Part shown: positions 17,828 to 25,884 of the stretch, one piece after another | How positions within the stretch are numbered: position 1 is the stretch's first letter | How the letters are laid out: every line of letters starts with the position of its first letter | Source: Flavobacteriales bacterium UBA2426 | GTDB taxonomy: Bacteria > Bacteroidota > Bacteroidia > Flavobacteriales_F > PHOS-HE28 | DNA: 46,759 bases | Direction of reading: 5' to 3' | Assembly (NCBI GenBank): GCA_002342985.1 | Contig: DDRC01000130.1 | Coordinates: 4,139-50,897 of the forward strand | Position numbers and translations under genes: made by a program | Notes under the pieces: generated by a model | Databases searched by the model: none | The model's input: only the letters and a program-made list of their open reading frames with translations | Told to the model about the DNA's origin: nothing

Positions 17828-18718
17828 ATGCATCCGGCACGCATCCCCCCGTTACTCGCCATCCTCGCACTGACCGCTTGCGGCGGAGATGCCGGCCCGC
17901 AGGCCGAGCAGCCCAGCGCCGGGCTGGTGATCGGCGGCGAGGAGGCCGAGGTGAGCGCCCTCTACCAGATGCCCACGCCCAATGAGCTCTTCGGCCTGGT
18001 CCGGCAGATGGCAGGGGAAGGCCACAAGCGGATGCTCAATCCGGCGAGCCATGTGGACAAATACGCGAGCCTGCGGGCCCGGGCGATCAATTTCGGGGTC
18101 TATGCCACCGATCTGGTCTATGCCAGCAGCTTCAAGCTGAACGTGGAGGTGGCACGCTACTACCTCACCTCGAAGAAGCTGGCCCAATCGCTGGGCCTGG
18201 ACAATGCCTTTTCCGATGCCGACTTCGTGCGCCTGGAGTCGAACCTCACCCGCGGGGACTCCTTGGAGGTGATCAGCAACGAGGCCTACCAGCGCGCCTA
18301 TGAGCGCATGCAGCAGGAGCGTATGGGCCCCGTGCTGCACATGGTGCTTGCGGGCGGCTGGCTCGAAAGCATGCACCTGGTGATGCGGCAGATCGATGCC
18401 TTCGGCCAGAGCGAGGCACTGGTGGCGCGTGTGGCCGAACAGAAGGTGACCTTGGACCACCTGTTGGGCATGATGGAGGAGACCAAGGCGGACCCGGATG
18501 TGGCTGAGGTCTATGCCCGCCTCTCGGCGCTCAGGTCCATCTACGACCAGCTCGAGGTGAGGCGCGCCCCGCACGGCGGCGCATCGCCTTCCGGCCGCAT
18601 GGTGCTGGGCGAGGACATGACCGTGGAGCTCACCCCCGAGAAGTACGCCGAGCTCTCGAAGGCCGTGACGGACCTGCGCAACGAATGGATCAAGCCCGAA
18701 GGCGGCACCAACTCCTGA
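17828..18718 (+). CDS. Exported lipoprotein of unknown function
   Basis: A 296-aa protein I do not recognise. The signal sequence ends in a lipobox (LLAILALTACGG), so it should be a lipoprotein. The mature part is almost wholly helical: segments such as PTPNELFGLVRQMAGEGHKRML, RARAINFGVYATDLVYASSF and the repeated Met/Gln-rich helix around residues 155-185. A YATDLVYASSF-type motif recurs in Bacteroidota lipoproteins, but I cannot name the family with confidence. It is 7 nt upstream of another exported gene of unknown function, with which it probably forms an operon. No catalytic motif is seen. Confidence 0.75.
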   Translation: MHPARIPPLLAILALTACGGDAGPQAEQPSAGLVIGGEEAEVSALYQMPTPNELFGLVRQMAGEGHKRMLNPASHVDKYASLRARAINFGVYATDLVYASSFKLNVEVARYYLTSKKLAQSLGLDNAFSDADFVRLESNLTRGDSLEVISNEAYQRAYERMQQERMGPVLHMVLAGGWLESMHLVMRQIDAFGQSEALVARVAEQKVTLDHLLGMMEETKADPDVAEVYARLSALRSIYDQLEVRRAPHGGASPSGRMVLGEDMTVELTPEKYAELSKAVTDLRNEWIKPEGGTNS

Positions 18719-18725
18719 TCGCACC

Positions 18726-19256
18726 ATGACCCGCAACGTCATCCAGCTGTTGGCAGCCGCAGCGCTGCTCGCCGCCCCGTTCTCCCCCGCGAAGGCCCAG
18801 AGCGAGTGCCTTACCTATCACAAATTCAATTGCGACCGGTCGCGCGATGCGCGGTTCTCGGTTAACGGCCAGAGCAGGAGCGCCCTGGTGAAGGTGGGCG
18901 AAGAGACCGAGCTCAACATCATCGTGTACCGGGGGCAGGACTACCGCATCTCCGTCTGCCACGACTCGAAGATCCTCGGGGAGGAGGTCGCCATCCGCCT
19001 GGTGGAGAAGCTGCGCACTGCGAGCGATGGCGAGGATGGCAAGCGCACCTATTCAGAGACCGAGAAGGTGCTCTGGGACAACACCGAGCATGAGATGGCG
19101 AGCGAGATCGAATTCTCCTGCACCGCCACCAAGCGCATCGCCGTGAAGGTGAACGCCCCCGGTGCCTCTGACCGCAAGGGCAAGGCGGCCGATCTCGATA
19201 TCGGCTGCGTGGGCATCCTGATCGAGCACATGCCCACACCGGGCATCGGGTTCTGA
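18726..19256 (+). CDS. Exported beta-rich protein of unknown function
   Basis: A 176-aa secreted protein with signal peptide (MTRNVIQLLAAAALLAAPFSPAKAQ). The mature domain starts with a Cys-containing YHKFNCDRSRDARFSVNGQSRSALV, has alternating short strands (ETELNIIVYRGQDYRISVC) and ends in GCVGILIEHMPTPGIGF. The four mature Cys could pair. No enzymatic site is seen. A GILIEHMPTPGIGF-like ending occurs in uncharacterised Bacteroidota proteins as far as I recall, but no function is known to me. It is the second gene after the lipoprotein at 17,828. Confidence 0.7.
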   Translation: MTRNVIQLLAAAALLAAPFSPAKAQSECLTYHKFNCDRSRDARFSVNGQSRSALVKVGEETELNIIVYRGQDYRISVCHDSKILGEEVAIRLVEKLRTASDGEDGKRTYSETEKVLWDNTEHEMASEIEFSCTATKRIAVKVNAPGASDRKGKAADLDIGCVGILIEHMPTPGIGF

Positions 19257-19300
19257 GCGGGTTTCAGCAGCATCCACGGGGCGGCTAACTTGGCCGCCCC

Positions 19301-20323
19301 ATGCATTCGCCTTCCGCACCGGCCGAAGCCGTAGACGCCCTGCGGCACCTGCTCCGATCGCCGCGGCGCTGCGCCATCGTCACGCACTTCAATCCCGATG
19401 GCGATGCCGTCGGGTCATCGCTGGGGTTGATGCACCTGCTTCAGGGGTCAGGCCATTCGGCAACCGTGGTGCTGCCCAACGGCGCACCGTCCTTCCTGCA
19501 TTGGATGCCGGGCTACGGCCAGGCCATCGCCTTCGATGCGCGACGCGATGAGGCGCTGGCCGCCATCGCGGAATCGGAGGTCCTTTTCTGCCTTGACTTC
19601 AACCGGCCCGATCGCGTCGGCGGCTTGGAAGAGGCGGTGCGGAAGGCCCCGATGAAGGTGCTGATCGACCACCATCAGGACCCCGCCCCGTTCGCGGAGC
19701 TGTCGTTCTCCGACCCCACGGCATGCGCCACCAGCCAGATGATCTGCGACATCGCTGCTGCGCTGGGCCTGGGTGCTTCCATCAGCACCGCATCGGCCAC
19801 TTGCCTCTACACCGGCATCGTCACCGATTCGGGCTCCTTCCGTTTCGGCAGCACCACGCCCCACACCATGCGCGTGGCCGCCGAGCTCATGGAGCGCGGT
19901 GTCGTCATCACCGCGGTCCACGAGTCCATCCTCGACGATAACCGGCCCGAGCGGCTCAAGTTGCTTGGCTTCACGCTCAACGAGCGCCTTGAGGTGCTCC
20001 CGGAGCTGGATACCGCCATTATCGCCCTTAGTATGGCCGACCTGAAGCGCTTCGGGTTCCAGCCTGGTGATACGGAGGGCTTCGTGAACTATGGATTGTC
20101 CATCCGCGGGATCCGGTTGGCGGCCTTCTTCGTGGAGCGCCCCGACCTGGTGAAGGTGAGCCTGCGCTCGAAAGGCACGCTTCCGGTGGATCATTTGGTG
20201 CGCGACCACTTCAATGGCGGCGGGCACCGCAACGCGGCCGGCGGACAGGCGAAGGAATCCCTCACCGATGCCGTGGCGCGCTTCCGCTCCCTGCTCCCGG
20301 CCTTCATCGCGGCAAACCCATGA
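19301..20323 (+). CDS. nrnA: DHH-family phosphoesterase (NrnA-like oligoribonuclease/pAp phosphatase)
   Basis: A 340-aa cytoplasmic enzyme that degrades nano-RNAs and, in many relatives, 3'-phosphoadenosine 5'-phosphate. The DHH domain shows THFNPDGDAVGSSLGL, CLDFNRPDRVG and VLIDHHQDP (the DHH signature), and the C-terminal DHHA1 domain shows GGGHRNAAGG. All metal ligands expected for the family are visible. The gene's last 4 nt overlap the start of the GldI-type gene, and this nrnA-gldI order is conserved in Flavobacteriia. Confidence 0.94.
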   Translation: MHSPSAPAEAVDALRHLLRSPRRCAIVTHFNPDGDAVGSSLGLMHLLQGSGHSATVVLPNGAPSFLHWMPGYGQAIAFDARRDEALAAIAESEVLFCLDFNRPDRVGGLEEAVRKAPMKVLIDHHQDPAPFAELSFSDPTACATSQMICDIAAALGLGASISTASATCLYTGIVTDSGSFRFGSTTPHTMRVAAELMERGVVITAVHESILDDNRPERLKLLGFTLNERLEVLPELDTAIIALSMADLKRFGFQPGDTEGFVNYGLSIRGIRLAAFFVERPDLVKVSLRSKGTLPVDHLVRDHFNGGGHRNAAGGQAKESLTDAVARFRSLLPAFIAANP

Positions 20324-20823
20324 GGTTCGCGGTAGCAGTCCTGCTTCTGGCCGCTTGCGGCGGAGGTGAGGCGGTGCCCGCGGGGCAGCGCCCGCCCGAG
20401 CGCAACTTGATGCAGGAGAACCGCGATGCCGTGCGCCTCGAGGACCGGGACATCAACCTGTATGCGGAGCGCAACGGCCTTCAGCTCCAGCGCAGCGGCA
20501 CCGGGGTGAGGCATCTTCTCCTGCGCGATAGGGCCGGCGCGAACGTCCGGCCTGGGCAGTGGGCGCAGGTGCGCTACACCGTGGAGCTGCTCAACGGCGA
20601 TACCGCGTACGTGAGCGATTCCGCAGGCCCGGAGAGCTTCAGGGTGGAGGAGGATGACGTGGAGAGCGGCCTGCACGAGGCCATCCAGCACCTCTCGCCG
20701 GGCGACAGCGCGGTGATCATCATTCCCAGCTACCGTGCGCACGGCCTTATCGGCGATATGGACCGGATACCCCCGCGGAGCACGGTTGTCTACCGCATCG
20801 GCCTGGCAGGCGTGAGGCCATGA
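20320..20823 (+). CDS. gldI: GldI-type FKBP peptidyl-prolyl isomerase lipoprotein
   Basis: A 167-aa lipoprotein (lipobox LLLAACGG) with an FKBP domain from about residue 65. GldI is a periplasmic lipoprotein PPIase required for gliding in Flavobacterium johnsoniae, probably through folding of gliding/T9SS proteins. Conserved here: QWAQVRYTVELLNGDTAYVSD, GLHEAIQHLSPGDSAVIIIPSYRAHG, and the final IPPRSTVVYRIGL strand. The position directly after nrnA (4-nt overlap) supports GldI over a generic FKBP. Gliding itself cannot be inferred from this gene. Confidence 0.82.
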   Translation: MRFAVAVLLLAACGGGEAVPAGQRPPERNLMQENRDAVRLEDRDINLYAERNGLQLQRSGTGVRHLLLRDRAGANVRPGQWAQVRYTVELLNGDTAYVSDSAGPESFRVEEDDVESGLHEAIQHLSPGDSAVIIIPSYRAHGLIGDMDRIPPRSTVVYRIGLAGVRP

Positions 20824-21707
20824 GTGCACGAGCCGATTGCCTGCTGCCCTTGGCTTCGTTGGCCATCCTGGCCTGCGGGGGCTCGCCCTATCCCGGATTC
20901 AAAGAGGTGGCTGAAGGCGTGCACCTGAGGTACCATGCGCTGGGTGAGGGGCAGCGGATCCCCGCCGACGGCGACAGCGTGCTCCTGCGGCTTCGCGTGG
21001 CGGAGCTCGGCGAGGCGCCCGGGTCATACTGGAGCTCCGAGCGATGGTACCTCACGCGGGACCTCCGCTCCGGAGCCTTGGCTCCCGTGCTGCGTAGGCT
21101 TCATACCGGTGATAGCATGAGCGTGATCGCACCGGCCGAGCGATGGCCATGGAAGGCGCTGGCCAAGGACGCGGTGGCTTCACCGCCCGATACGCTGCTG
21201 CTGCAGGCAGAGGTGGCCTTGGTGGACCTGCGCACCCCGGAAATGGTGCGGGAGGCGGAAGAGCGCATGCGTCAGGAGGATCCCGAGGGCTTCGAGCGGC
21301 GGCTGATCTCAGCCTACCTCGCGCACCATGGCGGCACCTGGACGCGCTGGGGCACGAGTGACCTGCATTACCGCATCGCGGGTCCCGTGCGCGATACGGC
21401 CCGGGTGCAGCCGGGCGATTCGGTGACCGTCCGCTGGCGCGGCCACCGGCTCGAGGATGGCCGGCTCTTCGATGACCTTGGGGGGCGCACCGGGCCCTTC
21501 ACATGGACCTATGGGACGCCCGACCAAGTGATGAAGGGCGTGGAGGTGGCCGTGAGCCTGCTCCGGACCGGGCAGGAGGGGGAGTTCATCATTCCCTCGG
21601 CGATGGCCTTCGGCGAGCGCGGCATCCCCGGCCTGCTCGACCCGCATGCACCGGTGCGCTACATCATCAGGCTGGAATCCGTGGTGCAAACCGACTCAGT
21701 CTCGTGA
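20820..21707 (+). CDS. FKBP-type peptidyl-prolyl isomerase lipoprotein (second copy)
   Basis: A 295-aa lipoprotein (lipobox SLAILACGG) overlapping the gldI-like gene by 4 nt. The sequence shows two FKBP-like halves: a degenerate N-terminal half (about 30-125: GDSVLLRLRVAELGEAPG ... LRRLHTGDSMSVIAPAERWPW) and a better conserved C-terminal half (about 190-290: VQPGDSVTVRWRGHRLEDGRLFDD, DQVMKGVEVAVSLLRTGQEGEFIIPSAMAFGERG). A helical linker (MVREAEERMRQEDPEGF) joins them. It probably assists folding in the periplasm beside GldI. The first half has lost much of the FKBP active-site pattern. Confidence 0.85.
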   Translation: MSARADCLLPLASLAILACGGSPYPGFKEVAEGVHLRYHALGEGQRIPADGDSVLLRLRVAELGEAPGSYWSSERWYLTRDLRSGALAPVLRRLHTGDSMSVIAPAERWPWKALAKDAVASPPDTLLLQAEVALVDLRTPEMVREAEERMRQEDPEGFERRLISAYLAHHGGTWTRWGTSDLHYRIAGPVRDTARVQPGDSVTVRWRGHRLEDGRLFDDLGGRTGPFTWTYGTPDQVMKGVEVAVSLLRTGQEGEFIIPSAMAFGERGIPGLLDPHAPVRYIIRLESVVQTDSVS

Positions 21708-21713
21708 CACGGC

Positions 21714-22442
21714 TCACTGCGGCCAGGTGCCGAGGATGAACACGGCCGGGCGCTTCCCCAGCACAGGTCGGTCCCTCTGCCACTGCGCGACGGTCCGGGT
21801 GCGGATCCATCCCCCGGGCTGAGTGGCATCCACGGCGATGCTGAGAACGGTCGCCGGCTGGCATTCCTTAAGCATGTCGGCCAAGAGGGCCTCGTTCCTG
21901 TAAGGCGTCTCTATGAATAGCTGCGCAGCCCCTGTGCGCCTGGCCTCCAGCTCCAGCCGATTGATGGCCTGCCGCCGTTCAGGAGGCTTCACCGGAAGGT
22001 AGCCGTGGAAGCAGAACCGCTGGCCATTGAGGCCGGAGGCCGCGAGGCCCAGCAGCAGGGCAGAGGGCCCGGTGAGCGGGATGACGGGGATGCCTGCCTC
22101 GTGGGCGGCGCGGACCAGGCTCGCTCCGGGGTCTGCAATGCCCGGCATGCCGGCTTCGCTGATCACGGCGGCATCGCGGCCGTCACGGAGCAGGCCGATC
22201 AACTCCCGGGCGTAGGCCGGTGTCGAGTCCTTGTCGAAACGGTGAAGCTCCAGCCTGGACAGGTCTATGGCCGGCACCAACCGGCGCAGGGCCGACCGGG
22301 CGCTCTTCTCATGCTCGCAGAACCATCGGGTGATGCGGCCGGCCAGCGCGGCATTCTCAGTCGGCATCTGCTCCGGTCCACCGGTTTCGCCCAGCCACAC
22401 GGGGAGGAGGTAGAGCGATCCGCTGCCGTCAGCGCCGGACAT
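21714..22442 (-). CDS. RsmI-like SAM-dependent methyltransferase (TP-methylase family)
   Basis: A 242-aa tetrapyrrole-methylase-fold protein. Relatives include RsmI, which 2'-O-methylates C1402 of 16S rRNA; Bacteroidota carry this shorter paralogous group whose substrate is not settled. Seen: the N-terminal GSLYLLPVWLG, DAAVISEAGMPGIADPGASLV (SAM-binding loop), IPVIPLTGPSALLLGLAASGLNGQRFCFHGYLP, and QLFIETPYRNEALLADML. The start overlaps the upstream phosphatase gene by 14 nt. It converges with the FKBP gene with only 6 nt between stops and no evident terminator. Confidence 0.88.
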   Translation of the reverse strand: MSGADGSGSLYLLPVWLGETGGPEQMPTENAALAGRITRWFCEHEKSARSALRRLVPAIDLSRLELHRFDKDSTPAYARELIGLLRDGRDAAVISEAGMPGIADPGASLVRAAHEAGIPVIPLTGPSALLLGLAASGLNGQRFCFHGYLPVKPPERRQAINRLELEARRTGAAQLFIETPYRNEALLADMLKECQPATVLSIAVDATQPGGWIRTRTVAQWQRDRPVLGKRPAVFILGTWPQ

Positions 22443-22887
22443 CGTTCAGCAGATTCGTGCAAGCCTCCAATAGCATCTCGTGCACGGCATCGAAGCCCTC
22501 CTCACCGCCGAAGTACGGGTCGGGTACCTCGCGCAGCGGATTGCCTGGGGCGTGGTCCATGATGAGCCGCGCTTTGGCCGCATGCGCTGGGCTGGGCGCC
22601 AGGCGCAGCATGTTGCGCAGGTTGTCGCCGTCCATCGCCAGCAGGAGGTCGAACCGGTCGAAGTCCTCGGGCGTGAACTGCCGGGCGCGGAGGTCGGAGA
22701 TGTCAAGGCCCTGCCGGCGCATGGCGGCCTGGGCCCGATGGTCGGGCGCCTCACCCACATGGTAATCGCCGGTGCCGGCGCTGTCGGTAGTGATGGAAAG
22801 GCCGCGTTCCCGCGCCAGATGGCGCAGCACGCCTTCGGCCATGGGTGATCGGCAGATGTTGCCGAGGCAGACCATGAGGATGCGCAT
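22429..22887 (-). CDS. Low-molecular-weight protein-tyrosine phosphatase
   Basis: A 152-aa cytoplasmic phosphatase with the P-loop MVCLGNICRSPMAEGV (C-X5-R-S) at the N-terminus and the general-acid motif DPYFGGEEGFD (DPY) near residue 120. This start (22,887) leaves the P-loop at residues 5-20 as in the family; the longer reading from 22,980 adds 31 residues that cover the promoter of the opposite gene. It overlaps the methyltransferase gene by 14 nt. Substrates are unknown. Confidence 0.92.
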   Translation of the reverse strand: MRILMVCLGNICRSPMAEGVLRHLARERGLSITTDSAGTGDYHVGEAPDHRAQAAMRRQGLDISDLRARQFTPEDFDRFDLLLAMDGDNLRNMLRLAPSPAHAAKARLIMDHAPGNPLREVPDPYFGGEEGFDAVHEMLLEACTNLLNDVRR

Positions 22888-22950
22888 GGCGCGAAGATGC
22901 GGAAGCGGCGGCCAGGCGCGTTCCCTGCCCGCATACCCTCGCCGACTGGT

Positions 22951-22958
22951 TACTTTTG
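22951..22958 (+). promoter_or_regulatory. Bacteroidota -7 box for the mutL operon
   Basis: TACTTTTG matches TAnnTTTG exactly and lies 5 nt before the ATG at 22,964. A leader of only a few nucleotides, or a nearly leaderless mRNA, is implied. Confidence 0.6.
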
Positions 22959-22963
22959 AGGCC

Positions 22964-23272
22964 ATGCAGCCGCCGCGCATCCCAGCCCTCTTCAGCCTCT
23001 TCCGTCAGCGGGGGGGGCGCGGCTTCGACTACACGCCGCGCTACTATGATGCAGCCAAGGAGGCCCGGCACCAGCGGATTCAGCGGGCCGCCGGTGCGGA
23101 GGGCCAGGGCCCTGAGGCGTTCCGCGCCCGCATGCGCCACAGCTGGCAGCGGCAGGGCGGTGAAGGGGCCAGCGTGAGGCGCCTGGTGGTGGTCATGGCC
23201 ATGGTCTGCGGCATCCTTTACTTCATCATCAAGGGCTTCGGGCTCCTGCAGCACTTCGCATGGCCGACTTGA
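22964..23272 (+). CDS. Small single-pass membrane protein upstream of mutL
   Basis: A 102-aa protein, not named by me. The first 75 residues are basic and hydrophilic with FDYTPRYYDAAKEARHQRIQRA; the last 25 form one membrane helix (LVVVMAMVCGILYFIIKGFGLL). The FDYxPRYYD-type N-terminus ahead of a C-terminal membrane helix recurs upstream of mutL in Bacteroidota, suggesting a conserved tail-anchored protein of unknown role. Its stop overlaps the mutL start by 13 nt, so the two are translationally coupled. The ATG 22,964 is set by the -7 box at 22,951. Confidence 0.75.
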   Translation: MQPPRIPALFSLFRQRGGRGFDYTPRYYDAAKEARHQRIQRAAGAEGQGPEAFRARMRHSWQRQGGEGASVRRLVVVMAMVCGILYFIIKGFGLLQHFAWPT

Positions 23273-25104
23273 TCAGGCTGCTGCCCGACCATGTGGCGAA
23301 CCAGATCGCCGCAGGCGAGGTGGTGCAGCGCCCCGCCAGCGTGGTGAAGGAACTGCTGGAGAACAGCGTGGATTCCGGCGCGCGCCGCATCACCCTGGTG
23401 GTGAAGGATGCCGGCCGTACCCTGGTGCAGGTCACCGACGACGGCAAGGGCATGAGCCCCAGCGATGCACGCCTCTGCTTCGAACGGCACGCCACCAGCA
23501 AGATTCGCCAGGCGGATGATCTTGGCGCCGTTCGCACCAAGGGTTTCCGGGGCGAGGCGCTGGCCAGCATCGCGGCCATCGCCCAGGTGGAGCTGCGCAC
23601 CCGCGAGCACGATCAGGAGCTGGGCACGCGCGTCCTCATCGAAGGGAGCCGGGTGCGGGCGCAGGAGCCCATCGCAGGGCCGGCAGGCACGACCATCAGT
23701 GTGCGGAGCCTCTTCTTCAACACGCCCGCGCGCCGGCAGTTCCTGAAGAGCGACAGCGTGGAGCAGAAGCACGTGCTCGATGAGTTCACCCGGGTTGCCC
23801 TTGCGCATCCGGAGGTCGGGTTCCGCCTCATCAGCAACGACCGCGAGGAGTTCAACCTCCCGGAGATGCCCTCCGATGCGGTTTTCGGGGCGGCCATGCG
23901 CCAGCGCATCACGGGCCTCTTCGGGCGCCGCCACGATGAGCGCCTGGTGCCGGTGGAGGAGGGCACCGATATCGTGAGCGTCCGTGGCTTCGTGGGCAAG
24001 CCCGAGTTCGCCAAGCGGTCGCGCGGCGAGCAGTTCTTCTTCGTCAACCACCGCTTCATCCGCAGCAGCTACCTGGAGCATGCGGTTCGGCGCGCCTATG
24101 AGGAGCTGGTGGCGGCCGATGCCTACCCGGGCTGGTTCCTCTTCATCGACCTGGATCCGGTGCGGATCGATATCAACATCCATCCCACCAAGACCGAGAT
24201 CAAGTTCCGCGACGATCGCTCGGTGTACGCCATCGTGCATGCCGCTGTGCGCAGGGCCCTGGGGCGCTTCAGCATCGTGCCCAGCCTCGACTTCGAGCCC
24301 GAGCCCGCCCTTATCGCGAATGCGGGTGCCGGTGCTCCTGTTTGGCGTCCGGCCGATCTCGGGGCCTTCACGGCCCCGCCCCGCCCCAGCCCCGAGGGTT
24401 GGCAGAAGCTCTTCGACATGGGCATGGCCTCGCCCGTGGAGGAGGGGCCCGAGCCCGTGGAGGGCACAGCGGCGGTGGAACGGTCGACGACCGCGGCGGA
24501 CCGGGTGCTGCCCTCGCGCGAGGAGGATGGTGCCGGCGATCGCCCGGTGTTCCAGCTCCACGGCCGCTACATCGTGGCGCAGGTGCGGAGCGGCGTGCTT
24601 GTGGTGGACCAGAGCCGCGCACATGAGCGCATCCTTTACGAGCGGAACCTGAAGCTCCTGGCGCAGGGCGCGGGCATGTCCCAGACAGAGCTCTTCCCGC
24701 GCCATGTGGAGCTCACCGCCGCCGACCTGGCACTCGTTCAGGGCGTGCTGCCCGAGCTCCGCAGCATGGGCCTGGACCTTGAGCTCTTCGGTGGGCGCAC
24801 CGTGCAAGTGAACGGGATGCCCGCCGAGGCGGCCGATGAGGACCCGGGCCGGCTGATCGAGCAGCTGCTGGAGCAGCTCAAGAGCGCGGGCAGCGCCCTA
24901 CGGAATGAGCGCCATCCGGCCTTGGCACGCGGATTGGCACGCTCCATGGCCATCAGGCCGGGACGCGTCCTCGCAACCGCCGAGATGCACGGGCTCATCG
25001 ACCGGCTGTTCGCCTGCGGATCGCCCACCCATACACCGGGCGGCAAGCCCGTGCTCATCACCTTCAGCCTCGATGAGCTCAACGAACGCTTCGAACACCG
25101 ATGA
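23260..25104 (+). CDS. mutL: DNA mismatch repair protein MutL
   Basis: A 614-aa GHKL ATPase coordinating MutS-directed mismatch repair. The N-terminal ATPase shows NQIAAGEVVQRPASVVKELLENS, DDGKGM and TKGFRGEALASI (residues ~15-100). A linker (about 350-430) is rich in Pro, Glu and Ala. In the C-terminal domain the endonuclease motif DQHA(X)2E(X)4E appears as DQSRAHERILYE, with His-Ala replaced by Ser-Arg, and the usual C-terminal HGRP is CGSPTHTPGGKP. Bacteroidota MutLs vary at these sites, so loss of nicking activity is possible but not shown. It overlaps the downstream rhomboid gene by 4 nt. Confidence 0.95.
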   Translation: MADLIRLLPDHVANQIAAGEVVQRPASVVKELLENSVDSGARRITLVVKDAGRTLVQVTDDGKGMSPSDARLCFERHATSKIRQADDLGAVRTKGFRGEALASIAAIAQVELRTREHDQELGTRVLIEGSRVRAQEPIAGPAGTTISVRSLFFNTPARRQFLKSDSVEQKHVLDEFTRVALAHPEVGFRLISNDREEFNLPEMPSDAVFGAAMRQRITGLFGRRHDERLVPVEEGTDIVSVRGFVGKPEFAKRSRGEQFFFVNHRFIRSSYLEHAVRRAYEELVAADAYPGWFLFIDLDPVRIDINIHPTKTEIKFRDDRSVYAIVHAAVRRALGRFSIVPSLDFEPEPALIANAGAGAPVWRPADLGAFTAPPRPSPEGWQKLFDMGMASPVEEGPEPVEGTAAVERSTTAADRVLPSREEDGAGDRPVFQLHGRYIVAQVRSGVLVVDQSRAHERILYERNLKLLAQGAGMSQTELFPRHVELTAADLALVQGVLPELRSMGLDLELFGGRTVQVNGMPAEAADEDPGRLIEQLLEQLKSAGSALRNERHPALARGLARSMAIRPGRVLATAEMHGLIDRLFACGSPTHTPGGKPVLITFSLDELNERFEHR

Positions 25105-25868
25105 GATACGGCACAGGACCGCTGGCCCATACGCCCACCGTAGTCAAGAACCTGGTGATCATCAACGTCATCGTCTATGGCGTCAAGTTCATCGGCCAAG
25201 GGCGCTTCCTCGGCATGGACATGGATGCCACCCTGGGGCTGCACTATATCACCTCGCCCGAATTCAGGCCTTGGCAGCTCATCACGTACATGTTCATGCA
25301 CGGTGGTTTCTGGCACCTGTTCATGAACATGTTCGGCCTGTTCATGCTCGGCTCGCCGCTGGAGTACCGCTGGGGCTCGAAGCGGTTCCTCACCTACTAC
25401 ATGATCTGCGGCCTCGGGGCTGTGGCCCTGAACATGGGCGTCCAAGCATGGGAGTATGGCCAGCTCACGTCGGGCCTCTCCGGGTCGGACATTGCCCTGG
25501 TGCGCATGGATGGACCAGCGGCGCTCCGGGATCTCTGGTTCGGCGGCACCGGCTTCGGCGATGGGGCGATGAACCAGCTGGCGGCGCTGCTCTTCACCCC
25601 GATGGTGGGGGCCTCGGGCGCCATCTTCGGCATCCTGGTGGCCTTCGGCATGCTCTACCCCAATGTCGAGCTCATGATCTTCCCGCTGCCCATACCGATC
25701 AAGGCGAAGTACTTCGTGCTGCTCTATGGGGCCTATGAGGTCTATGCAGGCTATGCCGGGTTGCTCGGACAGGGCAGCGACAATGTGGCCCACTTCGCGC
25801 ACATCGGAGGGCTGGTCGTGGGTTTCTTCACGGTGCTCATCTGGCGCCGGCGCCTTCCTTACGCCTGA
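25101..25868 (+). CDS. Rhomboid-family intramembrane serine protease (first of two)
   Basis: A 255-aa polytopic protease that cleaves membrane helices. The catalytic serine is in GASGAIFGILVAFGML and the partner histidine in FAHIGGLVVGF. The HGGFWHLFMNMFGLFMLGSPLEYRWG stretch (helix 2) is conserved. Six membrane segments are visible. A ~50-residue insertion between helices 3 and 4 (around residues 112-160, SGLSGSDIALVRMDG) is typical of this Bacteroidota clade. It is the third gene of the mutL operon. The link to mismatch repair is positional only. Confidence 0.92.
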   Translation: MRYGTGPLAHTPTVVKNLVIINVIVYGVKFIGQGRFLGMDMDATLGLHYITSPEFRPWQLITYMFMHGGFWHLFMNMFGLFMLGSPLEYRWGSKRFLTYYMICGLGAVALNMGVQAWEYGQLTSGLSGSDIALVRMDGPAALRDLWFGGTGFGDGAMNQLAALLFTPMVGASGAIFGILVAFGMLYPNVELMIFPLPIPIKAKYFVLLYGAYEVYAGYAGLLGQGSDNVAHFAHIGGLVVGFFTVLIWRRRLPYA

Positions 25869-25884
25869 GGGCGATCTTTGCGGC

